A stretch of DNA of 64,000 bases, from positions 3,100,001 to 3,164,000 of the forward strand of contig NZ_LT629781.1 in assembly GCF_900105685.1 (NCBI RefSeq). Reading direction: 5' to 3'. Origin of the DNA: Verrucomicrobium sp. GAS474 (GTDB lineage: Bacteria > Verrucomicrobiota > Verrucomicrobiia > Methylacidiphilales > GAS474). Made by a program: the position numbers and the translations under genes. The notes under the pieces are model-generated. The model was not told where the DNA came from and did not search any database. It worked only from the letters and a program-made list of their open reading frames with translations. Shown here one piece after another: positions 36,643 to 44,937 of this stretch. Every line of letters begins with the position of its first letter. The first letter of the stretch is position 1.

Positions 36643-36668
36643 TTCGATTCCCTTCACCCGCTCCACTT
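36643..36668 (+). repeat. second copy of the tRNA-Gly 3'-end repeat, possible attachment-site scar
   Basis: Identical over 26 bp to 36510-36535, differing at once on both sides. It stands 22 bp before the GTG of the Spx/ArsC-like gene. It cannot be a functional tRNA because the 5' part is absent. Confidence 0.8.
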
Positions 36669-36690
36669 CTCCAGATTAGACCCCCTTGCC

Positions 36691-37044
36691 GTGCTTAAAA
36701 TCTATACCTACTCCGGTTGCGACACCTGCCGGAAAGCGTTGAAATTTCTTACCTCCCGGGGCATCGCGCATACCAACATCCCCATCCGCGAGACCCCGCC
36801 GTCGAAGGCCGAACTCCAGGCCATGCTGAAGGAATACGGCGGCGATCGGCGGAAGCTTTTCAACACCTCCGGACAGGATTATCGGGCGCTGGGTCTGGGA
36901 GAAAAATTCCCCGCCATGTCCGAAGCCGAAGCGATCGCCCTGCTCGGCTCCAACGGCAATCTCGTCAAAAGGCCTTTCCTCATCGGCAAAGACATTCTAC
37001 GCGTCGGATTCAAGGAAGAGGAATGGGGCGCGGTTCTGGGCTAA
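36691..37044 (+). CDS. Spx/ArsC-family thioredoxin-fold protein
   Basis: 117-residue cytosolic protein. It begins MLKIYTYSGCDTCRKALKFL with a CxxC pair (Cys10, Cys13) like Spx. VKRPFLIGKDILRVGFKEEEW is the conserved C-terminal block with a cis-Pro site. The family includes arsenate reductases, Spx-type regulators and YffB. There is no adjacent arsenic gene, so a redox role is as likely as arsenate reduction. The frame starts with GTG, and I see no ribosome site before it. Confidence 0.8.
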   Translation: MLKIYTYSGCDTCRKALKFLTSRGIAHTNIPIRETPPSKAELQAMLKEYGGDRRKLFNTSGQDYRALGLGEKFPAMSEAEAIALLGSNGNLVKRPFLIGKDILRVGFKEEEWGAVLG

Positions 37045-37142
37045 ACGCTCACGAACCGAGTGAAATAGCCGCTGCGGCTCTCCCTTATCTCCCCCCTAAA
37101 TCCCTTTGACCTCTCTCTGAGGCCAAGGCACTATTTCGCCCT

Positions 37143-38387
37143 ATGTCGTCGCCGAAAAAGGTCAATCTCCGTACCCCCGAAGTCATGAAGCTCGTCCAGG
37201 CCGAGGTCGAGGGGCATTACCGGAGCCCCATCGTTGAATTCCTCCGCCACACCGGCTCCCCCATCGCCGCCGCGGGCATCACCGTGAAATTGGCCAAGGC
37301 CTTCGGCTTCTGCTACGGCGTCGAGCGCGCCATCGACCTCGCCTACGCCGCCGCGAAGGTCTGCCATGAACAGAACATCTTCCTCCTCGGCGAGATCATC
37401 CATAACCCCGAGGTCAACGACCAGCTCTCCGGGATGGGCATCAAGCAGCTCCACGAAGTCGACGGCCAATACCAGATCGACCACCTCACCGGCGAGGACG
37501 TCGTCATCGTCCCCGCCTTCGGCGCCGAGGTGAAGACCACCAACCGCATCCGCGAGATCGGCTGCCAGGTCGTCGACACCACCTGCGGCGACGTCATGAG
37601 CGTCTGGAAGCGGATCCGCCAATACAAGAAGGAGCAGATCACCTCGATCATCCACGGCAAGGCCTGGCACGAGGAGACGAAGGCGACCGCCAGCCGCGCC
37701 ATCGGCGACGGCACCGAGCCGAGCGGACACTACCTCGTCGTCTACAACCTCAAGGAAACCGACTACGTCTGCGACTACATCCGCAACGGCGGCAACAAGG
37801 AAGAGTTCCTTGAAAAGTTCAAGGGTGCCTACTCCCCCAACTTCGATCCCGACATCCACCTCCGCGCCGTCGGCGTCGCCAACCAGACGACCATGATGCG
37901 CGGCGAGACCGAGGAAGTGCAGAACCGCATCCGCAAGGCGATCGAGGACCGCTACGGCGTCGCCGCCCTCGACCAGCACTTCCGCTTCTTCGACACCATC
38001 TGCGGCGCGACCCAGGAGCGCCAGGACGCCCTGAAGGACATGCTCGACAACGACAAGCCCGACGTCCTCATCGTCGTCGGCGGCTACAACAGCAGCAACA
38101 CCTCCCACCTCGCCGAGATGGGCGAAGTCGAGCTTCCCACCTACTTCATCAAGAACTCGGACAAGCTCGTCTCCCCGAAGGAAATCTGCCACTGGAACCT
38201 CCACGAGAGCAAGGAAGTCACCACGAAGAACTGGCTCCCCGAGGGCGACGTCCAGGTCGGCATCACCGCCGGCGCCTCCTGCCCGAACAACCTGATCGAG
38301 GAGACCATCAAGAAGCTCTTCTCCTTCCGCAACGTCGACGTCACCGAGCTCCTCCCCAAGGACCTCGGCCTCCCTCCCCAGGCCTAG
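37143..38387 (+). CDS. ispH: 4-hydroxy-3-methylbut-2-enyl diphosphate reductase, long form
   Basis: 414-residue iron-sulfur enzyme for the last step of the MEP isoprenoid route, giving IPP and DMAPP. The three cluster-binding Cys residues are visible: Cys57 in FGFCYGVERA, Cys148 in VDTTCGDV and one in TAGASCPNN near residue 380. It is about 100 residues longer than the E. coli enzyme and resembles the cyanobacterial and plant form, with an N-terminal extension and an internal insert (about 160-260). It is transcribed with a 98-bp gap after the Spx-like gene. Confidence 0.93.
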   Translation: MSSPKKVNLRTPEVMKLVQAEVEGHYRSPIVEFLRHTGSPIAAAGITVKLAKAFGFCYGVERAIDLAYAAAKVCHEQNIFLLGEIIHNPEVNDQLSGMGIKQLHEVDGQYQIDHLTGEDVVIVPAFGAEVKTTNRIREIGCQVVDTTCGDVMSVWKRIRQYKKEQITSIIHGKAWHEETKATASRAIGDGTEPSGHYLVVYNLKETDYVCDYIRNGGNKEEFLEKFKGAYSPNFDPDIHLRAVGVANQTTMMRGETEEVQNRIRKAIEDRYGVAALDQHFRFFDTICGATQERQDALKDMLDNDKPDVLIVVGGYNSSNTSHLAEMGEVELPTYFIKNSDKLVSPKEICHWNLHESKEVTTKNWLPEGDVQVGITAGASCPNNLIEETIKKLFSFRNVDVTELLPKDLGLPPQA

Positions 38388-38442
38388 TCCCCGGCCTCCC
38401 GGCTCGCTCCCCACCACCGCCCTCATCCCACCCCGCACCCGA

Positions 38443-39858
38443 ATGAAGCTCGAAGTCCTCGCCCAAGCGCCCGCCTCCTCCAAGGCCGACCTCCTCCGAT
38501 TCGCCCCCCGCGGCTCCCGCCCCGTGGCCGACGTGAAGCCCGCCGAGTTCGACGGCCTCGCCTCGACCTCCCTCCTCCACCGCGAGGGAGCCCGGCGCGT
38601 CCTCTACGTCGGCATCGGCGCTTCCGCCTCCGTCACGCCGGACCTCCTCCGCCGCGCCGCGGGGAGCGGGGCGAAGTCCCTCCTGAAGATCGGCGCGGAG
38701 GAGATCCTCGTCGACGCCACCGGCCACGAGGCCCACGTCGGCCCCATCGTCGAGGGGATCTTCCTCGCCGCCTACAAGTTCGAGGCCTTCAAGGCCCCCG
38801 CCGCCCGGCGCAAGACGATCTTGAAGAGCCTCCGCGTCGTCGTCGCGCCCGCCCACCTCGCCGCCGCGAAGAAGGAGGCCGAGGCCTCCCGCCACATCGC
38901 CGAGGCGACGAATATCGTCCGCGAGATCGGCAACCTCCCCGGCAACGAAATCACCCCCATCGTTCTCGCCGACATCGCGAAGGAACTCGCCCGCACCCAC
39001 CACCTCAAGTACACCGTCTGGGACGAGAAACGGCTGGAAAAGGAAGGCTTCGGCGGCATCCTCGCCGTCGGCAAAGGCTCCGCCAATCCCCCCCGCCTCA
39101 TCTCCCTCGAATACGAGGGCGGCGCCCGCAAGGACGCTCCCGTCGTCATCGTCGGCAAGGCGATCACCTTCGACAGCGGCGGCATCAGCATCAAACCGAG
39201 CGACCGGATGGACGAGATGAAGTTCGACAAGATGGGGGGGTGCGCCGTCCTCGGCATCCTCCGGGCCGTCGCCGACCTGAAACTCCCGATCAACGTCGTC
39301 GGCCTCATCACCAGCGCCGAGAACATGCCGGGCAGCCGCGCCTATCGCCCCGGCGACATCGTCACCACCTACAGCGGCCAGACCATCGAGGTCCTGAATA
39401 CCGACGCCGAGGGCCGCATCGTCCTCGCCGACGCCCTCGCCTACGCCGTCGCGAAGCACAAGCCCCGCCTCCTCTTCGACCTCGCCACCCTCACCGGTGC
39501 CTGCGTCGTCGCCCTCGGCGGGAGCCGGGCCGGCCTCTTCACCTCCGATCCCGCCCTCCGGCAGGCCCTCTGGGAGCGTTCCGAAGCCGCGGGCGATCCC
39601 GTCTGGCCCCTCCCGATGGGGGACGAATACGCCGACCAGATCAAGAGCGACGTCGCCCTCGTGAAGAACACCGGCGGCCGCGAGGGCGGCGCCTCGACCG
39701 CCGCCTCCTTCCTCCAGCATTGGGCCGGGGAAACCCCCTGGGTCCACCTCGACATCGCCGGCCCCGCCTGGATCACCAAGGAACTTCCCTACCTGGAAAA
39801 GGGCGCGACCGGCTTCGGCGTCCGCCTGCTCGTCGATTTCCTCCGGAAAAAGAAGTAA
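38443..39858 (+). CDS. pepA: leucyl aminopeptidase, M17 family
   Basis: 471-residue cytosolic di-metal aminopeptidase. The catalytic C-terminal domain shows GKAITFDSGGISIKPSDRMD (Lys and Asp ligands), MKFDKMGGCAVLG and NTDAEGRIVLADAL (Asp and Glu ligands with the catalytic Arg). The N-terminal domain, up to about residue 150, is variable as usual. In other bacteria PepA also serves in DNA recombination and regulation; that is not implied here. The next gene begins 4 bp after its stop. Confidence 0.94.
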   Translation: MKLEVLAQAPASSKADLLRFAPRGSRPVADVKPAEFDGLASTSLLHREGARRVLYVGIGASASVTPDLLRRAAGSGAKSLLKIGAEEILVDATGHEAHVGPIVEGIFLAAYKFEAFKAPAARRKTILKSLRVVVAPAHLAAAKKEAEASRHIAEATNIVREIGNLPGNEITPIVLADIAKELARTHHLKYTVWDEKRLEKEGFGGILAVGKGSANPPRLISLEYEGGARKDAPVVIVGKAITFDSGGISIKPSDRMDEMKFDKMGGCAVLGILRAVADLKLPINVVGLITSAENMPGSRAYRPGDIVTTYSGQTIEVLNTDAEGRIVLADALAYAVAKHKPRLLFDLATLTGACVVALGGSRAGLFTSDPALRQALWERSEAAGDPVWPLPMGDEYADQIKSDVALVKNTGGREGGASTAASFLQHWAGETPWVHLDIAGPAWITKELPYLEKGATGFGVRLLVDFLRKKK

Positions 39859-39862
39859 ACCC

Positions 39863-41179
39863 GTGCCCTTCCCATCCCGACGCGTGTTCCTCATCTTCGT
39901 CATCGCCGCGACCGCGATCACCCTCACCCTCTACTTCGGGATGCAGGAGGAAACGCGGATCGTCCTGCCGAAAAAGGGAACCCCCGTCAGCAGCGATGGG
40001 ACCGTCAAGAAAACCGCCTCCCTCATCCTCTGGGCCGTGGCGGGGAATGCCGACGCCGACAAGATCCGCAACCGCATCCCCGGTTGGGAAACCGCCCTCA
40101 ACGCGAAGATCAGCCTCCGCCTCTTCGCTTCGCGGACCGACTTTGAATCGGCCCGCATCATCACCGCCCGGAACCGGGAAGCCCCCGACGTCTTCCCCGT
40201 CTCCGCCGCCGATGCGGAGAGCCTCGACAAGAGCGGCGCCCTCCAGCGCCTCCCCCTGGCCTCGATCGACGCCTCCCAGTGGGTCCCCCAGACCCTCGCC
40301 CCCTTCCAGCGCGGGGACAACGCCCTCCTCGCCTACCCCGCCCAATACTCCCTCACCCTCCTTTACTACAACAAGGCCGAGTTCGACCGCGTCGGCATCG
40401 CCTACCCTGACGACCAGTGGAACTGGGATTCCCTCCTCGACGTCGCCAAGGCGCTCTACAAGCCCTCCGTCAGCGGCCGCCCCCCCCATTACGGCATCGA
40501 GGTCGTCCCCACCCTCGGCCTCTGGAACGCCTTCTCCCTCCAGCTCGGCGCTCCCGTCTACAACAACCGCCAGTGGAACCTCGGCAGCGCCGAGGGGGAC
40601 AGCATCCAGAAGGAAGCCCTCCAGTTCCTCATCGATATCTATCAGAAGTACACCTTCGCCGCCCCCACCCCCCAGGGAGGCAAGCCCCTCTTCTTCCTCC
40701 GGGGCCAATCCGCCATGCTCATCGGCGGCAGCGAGCTGATGAAGGCGATCCGTTCCGCCCCCGACGTCAACTGGGGCGTCACCCTCCTGCCCGCCAAATA
40801 CGCCATGGAGCCCGACCGCCTCCGCCGCGCCACCCCCATGCGCCTCCGCGGCTGGGCCGTCAACAGCCGAACGCTGGAAGAGCCTTCCCTCCAGGCCGCC
40901 CGCGGCCTCGCCGAGCGCCTCTCCGCGATCCCCCTCGACGGCTGGTCCCCCGCCCGCCTCTCCGGAACCAGCGACGACGACGGCGGCGCCTCCGCCTCCC
41001 CCATCGTCCTCCAGTCCCTCGACTACGCCGTCCCCCCCTACATCGGCGCCCAGGCCCCCCGCATCTACGAGATCGCCGACAGCCTCATGGGAACGTTCTC
41101 CTCCGCCTCGACCACGACGGGCAAATTCCTCGCGAAGATCCACACCCTCGTCGACGACATCAAGCCCGACGCGAAATAG
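39863..41179 (+). CDS. membrane-anchored extracellular solute-binding protein, family 1
   Basis: 438-residue sugar-binding-protein fold. The N-terminus (RRVFLIFVIAATAITLTLYF) is hydrophobic but has no lipobox and no obvious cleavage site, so the protein may stay anchored. YPAQYSLTLLYYNKAEFDRV and GIAYPDDQWNWDSLLDVAKA are typical of family-1 receptors, as is FLRGQSAMLIGGSEL. No permease or ATPase lies nearby, so it is an orphan. It starts at a GTG 4 bp after pepA and is 23 bp before nth, consistent with one operon. Confidence 0.8.
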   Translation: MPFPSRRVFLIFVIAATAITLTLYFGMQEETRIVLPKKGTPVSSDGTVKKTASLILWAVAGNADADKIRNRIPGWETALNAKISLRLFASRTDFESARIITARNREAPDVFPVSAADAESLDKSGALQRLPLASIDASQWVPQTLAPFQRGDNALLAYPAQYSLTLLYYNKAEFDRVGIAYPDDQWNWDSLLDVAKALYKPSVSGRPPHYGIEVVPTLGLWNAFSLQLGAPVYNNRQWNLGSAEGDSIQKEALQFLIDIYQKYTFAAPTPQGGKPLFFLRGQSAMLIGGSELMKAIRSAPDVNWGVTLLPAKYAMEPDRLRRATPMRLRGWAVNSRTLEEPSLQAARGLAERLSAIPLDGWSPARLSGTSDDDGGASASPIVLQSLDYAVPPYIGAQAPRIYEIADSLMGTFSSASTTTGKFLAKIHTLVDDIKPDAK

Positions 41180-41202
41180 GAACCACGGAGTCCCGACCGA
41201 TC

Positions 41203-41892
41203 ATGGCGACCTCCGCCCAAGCCCGCGTCCCGGAACTCGTCGCCCGGCTCCGCGCCGCCTATCCCGACGCCCACTGCGAGCTCGATTTCAAGACCCCCTT
41301 CCAGCTCCTCATCGCCACGATCCTCTCGGCGCAGTGCACCGACGTCCTCGTGAACCGCGTCACCCCGGGCCTTTTCGCCGCCTACCCCTCCCCCGCCGCC
41401 CTCGCCGCCGCCCCGGTCCCCGAAGTCGAGCAGGCCATCAAGCGGATCGGCCTCTACCGAAACAAGGCGAAAAACATCGTCCTCTGCGCCCAGGCCCTCG
41501 TCCGCGATCACGGCGGCGAGGTTCCCCGCACCATGGAAGAGTTGACCGCCCTCGCCGGGGTCGGAAGGAAGACCGCCAACGTCGTCCTCGGGAACGCCTT
41601 CGGCATCGAATCGGGCGTCGTCGTCGACACCCACGTCGCCCGCCTCTCCAACCGTCTCGCCCTCGTCCGGGGGGAACTCGATCCGGTGAAGATCGAAAAG
41701 GTCCTCCAGCGCCTGATCCCGCGCGCCGAATGGACCCTCTTCTCCCACCTCCTCATCTGGCACGGACGCCGCCGCTGCATGGCCCGGAACCCCGATTGCC
41801 CCCACTGCGAGGTCGCCGATCTCTGCCCCAAACGGGGCGTCCCCAAGGCCAAGGGCCCGGCCAAAGCACCGAAAAAAACCGGTGCAACGTGA
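41203..41892 (+). CDS. nth: endonuclease III
   Basis: 229-residue DNA glycosylase/AP lyase that removes oxidised pyrimidines. The helix-hairpin-helix carries catalytic Lys123 (AGVGRKTANVV) and Asp142 (VVDTHVARL). Four Cys at 192, 199, 202 and 208 (C-x6-C-x2-C-x5-C) bind the 4Fe-4S cluster. The C-terminus is a short Lys/Pro/Ala tail. The ATG at 41203 is the first that gives the normal protein. It ends 13 bp before the tmRNA promoter. Confidence 0.95.
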   Translation: MATSAQARVPELVARLRAAYPDAHCELDFKTPFQLLIATILSAQCTDVLVNRVTPGLFAAYPSPAALAAAPVPEVEQAIKRIGLYRNKAKNIVLCAQALVRDHGGEVPRTMEELTALAGVGRKTANVVLGNAFGIESGVVVDTHVARLSNRLALVRGELDPVKIEKVLQRLIPRAEWTLFSHLLIWHGRRRCMARNPDCPHCEVADLCPKRGVPKAKGPAKAPKKTGAT

Positions 41893-41905
41893 TTCCCGTG
41901 CGACT

Positions 41906-41934
41906 TTGACATCGTCCGCCTTCTCGCCTATCTT
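41906..41934 (+). promoter_or_regulatory. sigma70 promoter of ssrA
   Basis: A perfect -35 TTGACA (41906-41911) and a -10 TATCTT (41929-41934) are separated by 17 bp. The tmRNA 5' end at 41943 lies 8 bases past the -10, exactly where transcription should begin. It is the clearest promoter in the window. Confidence 0.85.
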
Positions 41935-41942
41935 TCCTGTAC

Positions 41943-42310
41943 GGGGGCGCATTTGGCATCGATTTCGATGTGCGGCTGCCCGCGGCAAGTCGAGGGCTGT
42001 GAATTGGTTGGCCTCGTAAAAAAACCAGTTCAAAAAAATAAAAGCCAACGAAGAATTGGCCCTCGCTGCTTAATTAAAAAATAAGCACGACGTCGTTGCT
42101 CCGACTCCGGCTGGGAGACAACGGCGCTATTAGCCGGGCGGGTGTGCAAGGTGAGTGACCGACCTTGCATGTCGGCATCAACGTGGTGACTGGGATGGTG
42201 GGGCCTGCGATCCGGCAACTCACCGTTCGAGAACAAATGGATCGCTAAACTTGTAGAAGCGGCTGGCTAATCGCCGAAAGACGGGGGTTCGAATCCCCCC
42301 GCCTCCACCA
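41943..42310 (+). ncRNA. ssrA: transfer-messenger RNA
   Basis: 368-nt one-piece tmRNA. The 5' end GGGGGCG pairs with CGCCTCC at the 3' end, followed by A and an encoded CCA. The tRNA-like T-arm is GGGTTCGAATCCC. The resume codon region gives GCC AAC GAA GAA TTG GCC CTC GCT GCT TAA, a tag of ANEELALAA after the tRNA-borne Ala. Ribosomes stalled on broken mRNA transfer to this tag, which marks the product for ClpXP-type proteases. Both clpX and clpP are encoded in this window. Confidence 0.96.
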
Positions 42311-42358
42311 TCCCGGCCCTTCCTCCCGACCACGGGGGAAGGGCCGGGACCTTTTTTT
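42311..42358 (+). terminator. intrinsic terminator of ssrA
   Basis: A stem of about 17 bp (42311-42328 with 42333-42349, TCCCGGCCCTTCC against GGAAGGGCCGGGA) is followed by CCTTTTTTT (T-run 42352-42358). It begins directly after the encoded CCA. The next gene begins 5 bp later. Confidence 0.92.
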
Positions 42359-42363
42359 ATCCG

Positions 42364-43236
42364 ATGCCCTCGCTGCCCAGGACCCTCCTCCTGACCTCCC
42401 TCTCCCTCCTCGCCTTCGCGGGCAACTCCCTCCTCTCCCGCCTCGCCCTGAAGGAAACGGGAATCGATCCCGGCAGCTTCATCGTGATCCGCCTCGCCAC
42501 CGCCACGCTCACCCTCCTGGCCCTCGTCCTCGTGCGAAAAAGGGGGGACCACCCTCGTCTCGGCGGCAGTTGGCTCTCCGCCTTCGCCCTTCTCCTCTAC
42601 GCCGTTCCCTTCACCTTCTCCTATGTGCTCCTCTCGGCCGGAACGGGGGCCCTCCTTTCCTTCGGCGCGGTCCAGCTCACCATGCTCATCGCCGGCTGGC
42701 GCCGGGGGGAAATCTTCAACGGCTGGCAGGGCCTCGGCCTCCTCCTGGCGCTGGGCGGCATCCTGGTACTCCTGCTCCCGGGAGCAACCGCCCCGCCGCT
42801 CTTCGAGGCCCTCTTGATGATCGTGGCCGGGGTCGGCTGGGGATTCTATTCCCTGCGCGGCCAGGGCCGGGGCGATCCCCTCGCCGAGAACGCGGGTAAT
42901 TTCCTCCGGGCCACCTCCCTCGTCGTCCTCGCCACCCTGGGCTGCCTTCCCTTTTTTCACGGCCTCCATTGGGTCTCGGCGGGGATCGTCTACGCCGTCT
43001 GCTCCGGCGTCGTCACCTCGGCCTTCGGGTACATCATTTGGTACGCCGCCCTTCGGGGCCTCAGCGCGACCTCGGCAGCCACCGTTCAATTGAGCGTCCC
43101 CGTCCTCACCGCCCTGATCAGCCTCCCCCTCCTGGGAGAGGCCCCGACCCTTCGTCTCGTCCTGGTTTCCCTCGCCGTGTTGGCCGGGATTGCCCTCACC
43201 TTGTTGAAACGGGAGGCGTCACCCGCCCGTCCTTGA
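42364..43236 (+). CDS. EamA/DMT-superfamily permease
   Basis: 290-residue inner-membrane transporter with about ten helices in two EamA repeats (residues 1-140 and 145-285). FAGNSLLSRLALKETGIDPG at the start and GYIIWYAALRGLSATSAATV in the second repeat are typical. Substrate is unknown; family members export metabolites or amino acids. The ATG is 5 bp after the T-run of the ssrA terminator, leaving almost no room for an independent leader. Expression may depend on read-through or on a promoter inside the tmRNA region. Confidence 0.88.
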   Translation: MPSLPRTLLLTSLSLLAFAGNSLLSRLALKETGIDPGSFIVIRLATATLTLLALVLVRKRGDHPRLGGSWLSAFALLLYAVPFTFSYVLLSAGTGALLSFGAVQLTMLIAGWRRGEIFNGWQGLGLLLALGGILVLLLPGATAPPLFEALLMIVAGVGWGFYSLRGQGRGDPLAENAGNFLRATSLVVLATLGCLPFFHGLHWVSAGIVYAVCSGVVTSAFGYIIWYAALRGLSATSAATVQLSVPVLTALISLPLLGEAPTLRLVLVSLAVLAGIALTLLKREASPARP

Positions 43237-43255
43237 GATCCGAGGCTAAAGCACC

Positions 43256-43894
43256 TTATTTGCCGAAGGTATCGACCTTGAACTGGAGGTTATCGACCTT
43301 CGCCTGAAGCTCGTTGATCCGACGGGAAGAAAACTCGTCCGGCATGCTGCCGCCGCTGCGGAAGCCCTGCTGCCGCTGCTGTTCCTCCCAGTTGGAGCGC
43401 CCCTTCTGCGCTTCCTGAAGTGCGGCCTGAACCGAGGCCAGTTCCTTTTTGAGATCGTCGAGAGTCGGCCCTTTCGGGACGGCGGTATCGACCGGAGTCG
43501 ATTCGGCCTTCGGAGCCGCGGCGGGAACGACGAAGGGAGTCGCGGCGGCGGTCGACTTGCCGGAAGCCGAATCGGCCAGCTTCTCGGCCAGCTCCTCGTT
43601 CTTGCGCTTCTCCTCGGCCAATTGCCTTTTCAACGCTTCATTTTCCCGCCGCACGCCGCTCGCCGCCGCATCGGACGATTCGGCCATCTTTTCCTGCGCC
43701 TGCTCAATGCCGCCTTTGGCCCGCTCCTCGGCGGCCTTCGCCGCCTCGCGGGCCTCCTTCACCTCCCCCTGGAGGGCATCGGCACGGCTCGCCGCCCGCT
43801 CCCGCTCCGGCAGGAGCATTTCCTGGAAGATCGCCCCCGCGCCGAGGGCCGCGCCGATGACGCAAAAGACGAAAGCGATACCGAGTGAACGCAT
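43256..43894 (-). CDS. membrane-anchored coiled-coil protein, unknown function
   Basis: 212-residue protein. One membrane helix (residues 3-24, GIAFVFCVIGAALGAGAIF) anchors it. Residues 30-110 are an Ala/Glu/Lys-rich coiled coil. A Pro/Ala linker follows, and a second short coiled coil ends the protein (INELQAKVDNLQFKVDTF). It is probably periplasmic or cytosolic structural protein; I do not recognise a family. It is convergent with the EamA gene and possibly co-transcribed from 44395. Confidence 0.7.
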   Translation of the reverse strand: MRSLGIAFVFCVIGAALGAGAIFQEMLLPERERAASRADALQGEVKEAREAAKAAEERAKGGIEQAQEKMAESSDAAASGVRRENEALKRQLAEEKRKNEELAEKLADSASGKSTAAATPFVVPAAAPKAESTPVDTAVPKGPTLDDLKKELASVQAALQEAQKGRSNWEEQQRQQGFRSGGSMPDEFSSRRINELQAKVDNLQFKVDTFGK

Positions 43895-43951
43895 GATGCA
43901 ATAGGCCCTGGAGAGAGCTCGTCTAAAGGTTTGTCCCCCCCTCGCCCCGTT

Positions 43952-44395
43952 TTAGTGGGGATCCCGATTCAACTTATCCCACAAATTCGATTCGCCGACC
44001 AGACTTCCGAGATCGGCCGCCGTGTATTGGCTCGAAAGCAGATCCTGCTTCAACCGATCCTGCGCCTCGACGTAGAACGCCTCGATGTCGTTCCGGTTGC
44101 TGTCGTTCGCCGGGGCATTCCGCACCTTGGGCCAAAGATCCTCCGCCAGCCGGAACGCCGCATAATCGGCCCCGACCCGGAAGAGCCCCGAGTGGCGGGA
44201 AAACGCCCCCTCGGCATCGAGGGCCCGAAAACTCTGGAGCGGCTGCACCGCGGAGAGCTTCCCTCCCATGAAATCGATCCCGGCGCGGATTTCTTTTTCC
44301 TTCGTCCCCTCCGTGAGATGGGACATAAAAAAGACCCCGCCTAAAACCAATAAAACGACCCCCAATGCAGCCCAAAGCGTCCCCTTTTCATTCAT
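43952..44395 (-). CDS. membrane-anchored protein of unknown function
   Basis: 147-residue protein with one N-terminal helix (residues 7-24, LWAALGVVLLVLGGVFFM) and a soluble remainder without recognised motifs. The soluble part is predicted alpha-helical. It shares strand and tight spacing (57 bp) with the coiled-coil gene that follows, suggesting a two-gene unit. Confidence 0.65.
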   Translation of the reverse strand: MNEKGTLWAALGVVLLVLGGVFFMSHLTEGTKEKEIRAGIDFMGGKLSAVQPLQSFRALDAEGAFSRHSGLFRVGADYAAFRLAEDLWPKVRNAPANDSNRNDIEAFYVEAQDRLKQDLLSSQYTAADLGSLVGESNLWDKLNRDPH

Positions 44396-44470
44396 GTGGC
44401 GCGGAGACTAACACATCAGCCGTTGACGATCAACGCCCGGCCTACATGGAATACCCCAACCAGGAAAACG

Positions 44471-44857
44471 CTAGGAAGCCGACGCTTCCGATTCGGGCGG
44501 CTGCGTGGAGTGAGGCGGCTCCGACGGCTGGGGCGATTGGGGGGGCAGCCCTTCGGCAGCCTGGGTCGCGAACTTCAATGCCGACTTCAAATGGAAGCGG
44601 GTGCGGGTCGTGAACTCCCGCTCGACGGCGCGGCGGAGAAGGACGTCGCCGAAGAGCCGCGTGAGGAGATCCCGGCCCCTCGGGGTCAACGCCGTGAAGT
44701 TCAGGTCGTTGCCTTCGGCCCAGGTGCCGGTGAAGATTTCCTTCTGGAGCCCGAACTCCATCGCGGCCCGGTCCTGATGCCGGATCCTGAAAATACCGGC
44801 CTCGGCGGTCAAAAGATTCAACGGGGCAACGGCGGCAAGGAAGGTTTCAAGATTCAT
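44471..44857 (-). CDS. hypothetical protein
   Basis: 128-residue protein without signal peptide or membrane helix. The first 100 residues look like a small folded domain (QKEIFTGTWAEGNDLNFTAL is its most distinctive part). The last 25 are Pro/Ser/Glu-rich and low in complexity. No family recognised. Codon use matches its neighbours, which supports it as a real gene. Confidence 0.55.
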   Translation of the reverse strand: MNLETFLAAVAPLNLLTAEAGIFRIRHQDRAAMEFGLQKEIFTGTWAEGNDLNFTALTPRGRDLLTRLFGDVLLRRAVEREFTTRTRFHLKSALKFATQAAEGLPPQSPQPSEPPHSTQPPESEASAS

Positions 44858-44937
44858 CGAAGGAGCGGGTGGAGGGTCCAGCGTAGGGCCAAACGCCCAT
44901 TAGACAAGGAGACAAGACCCCCTTCCACTCTTCGGTC

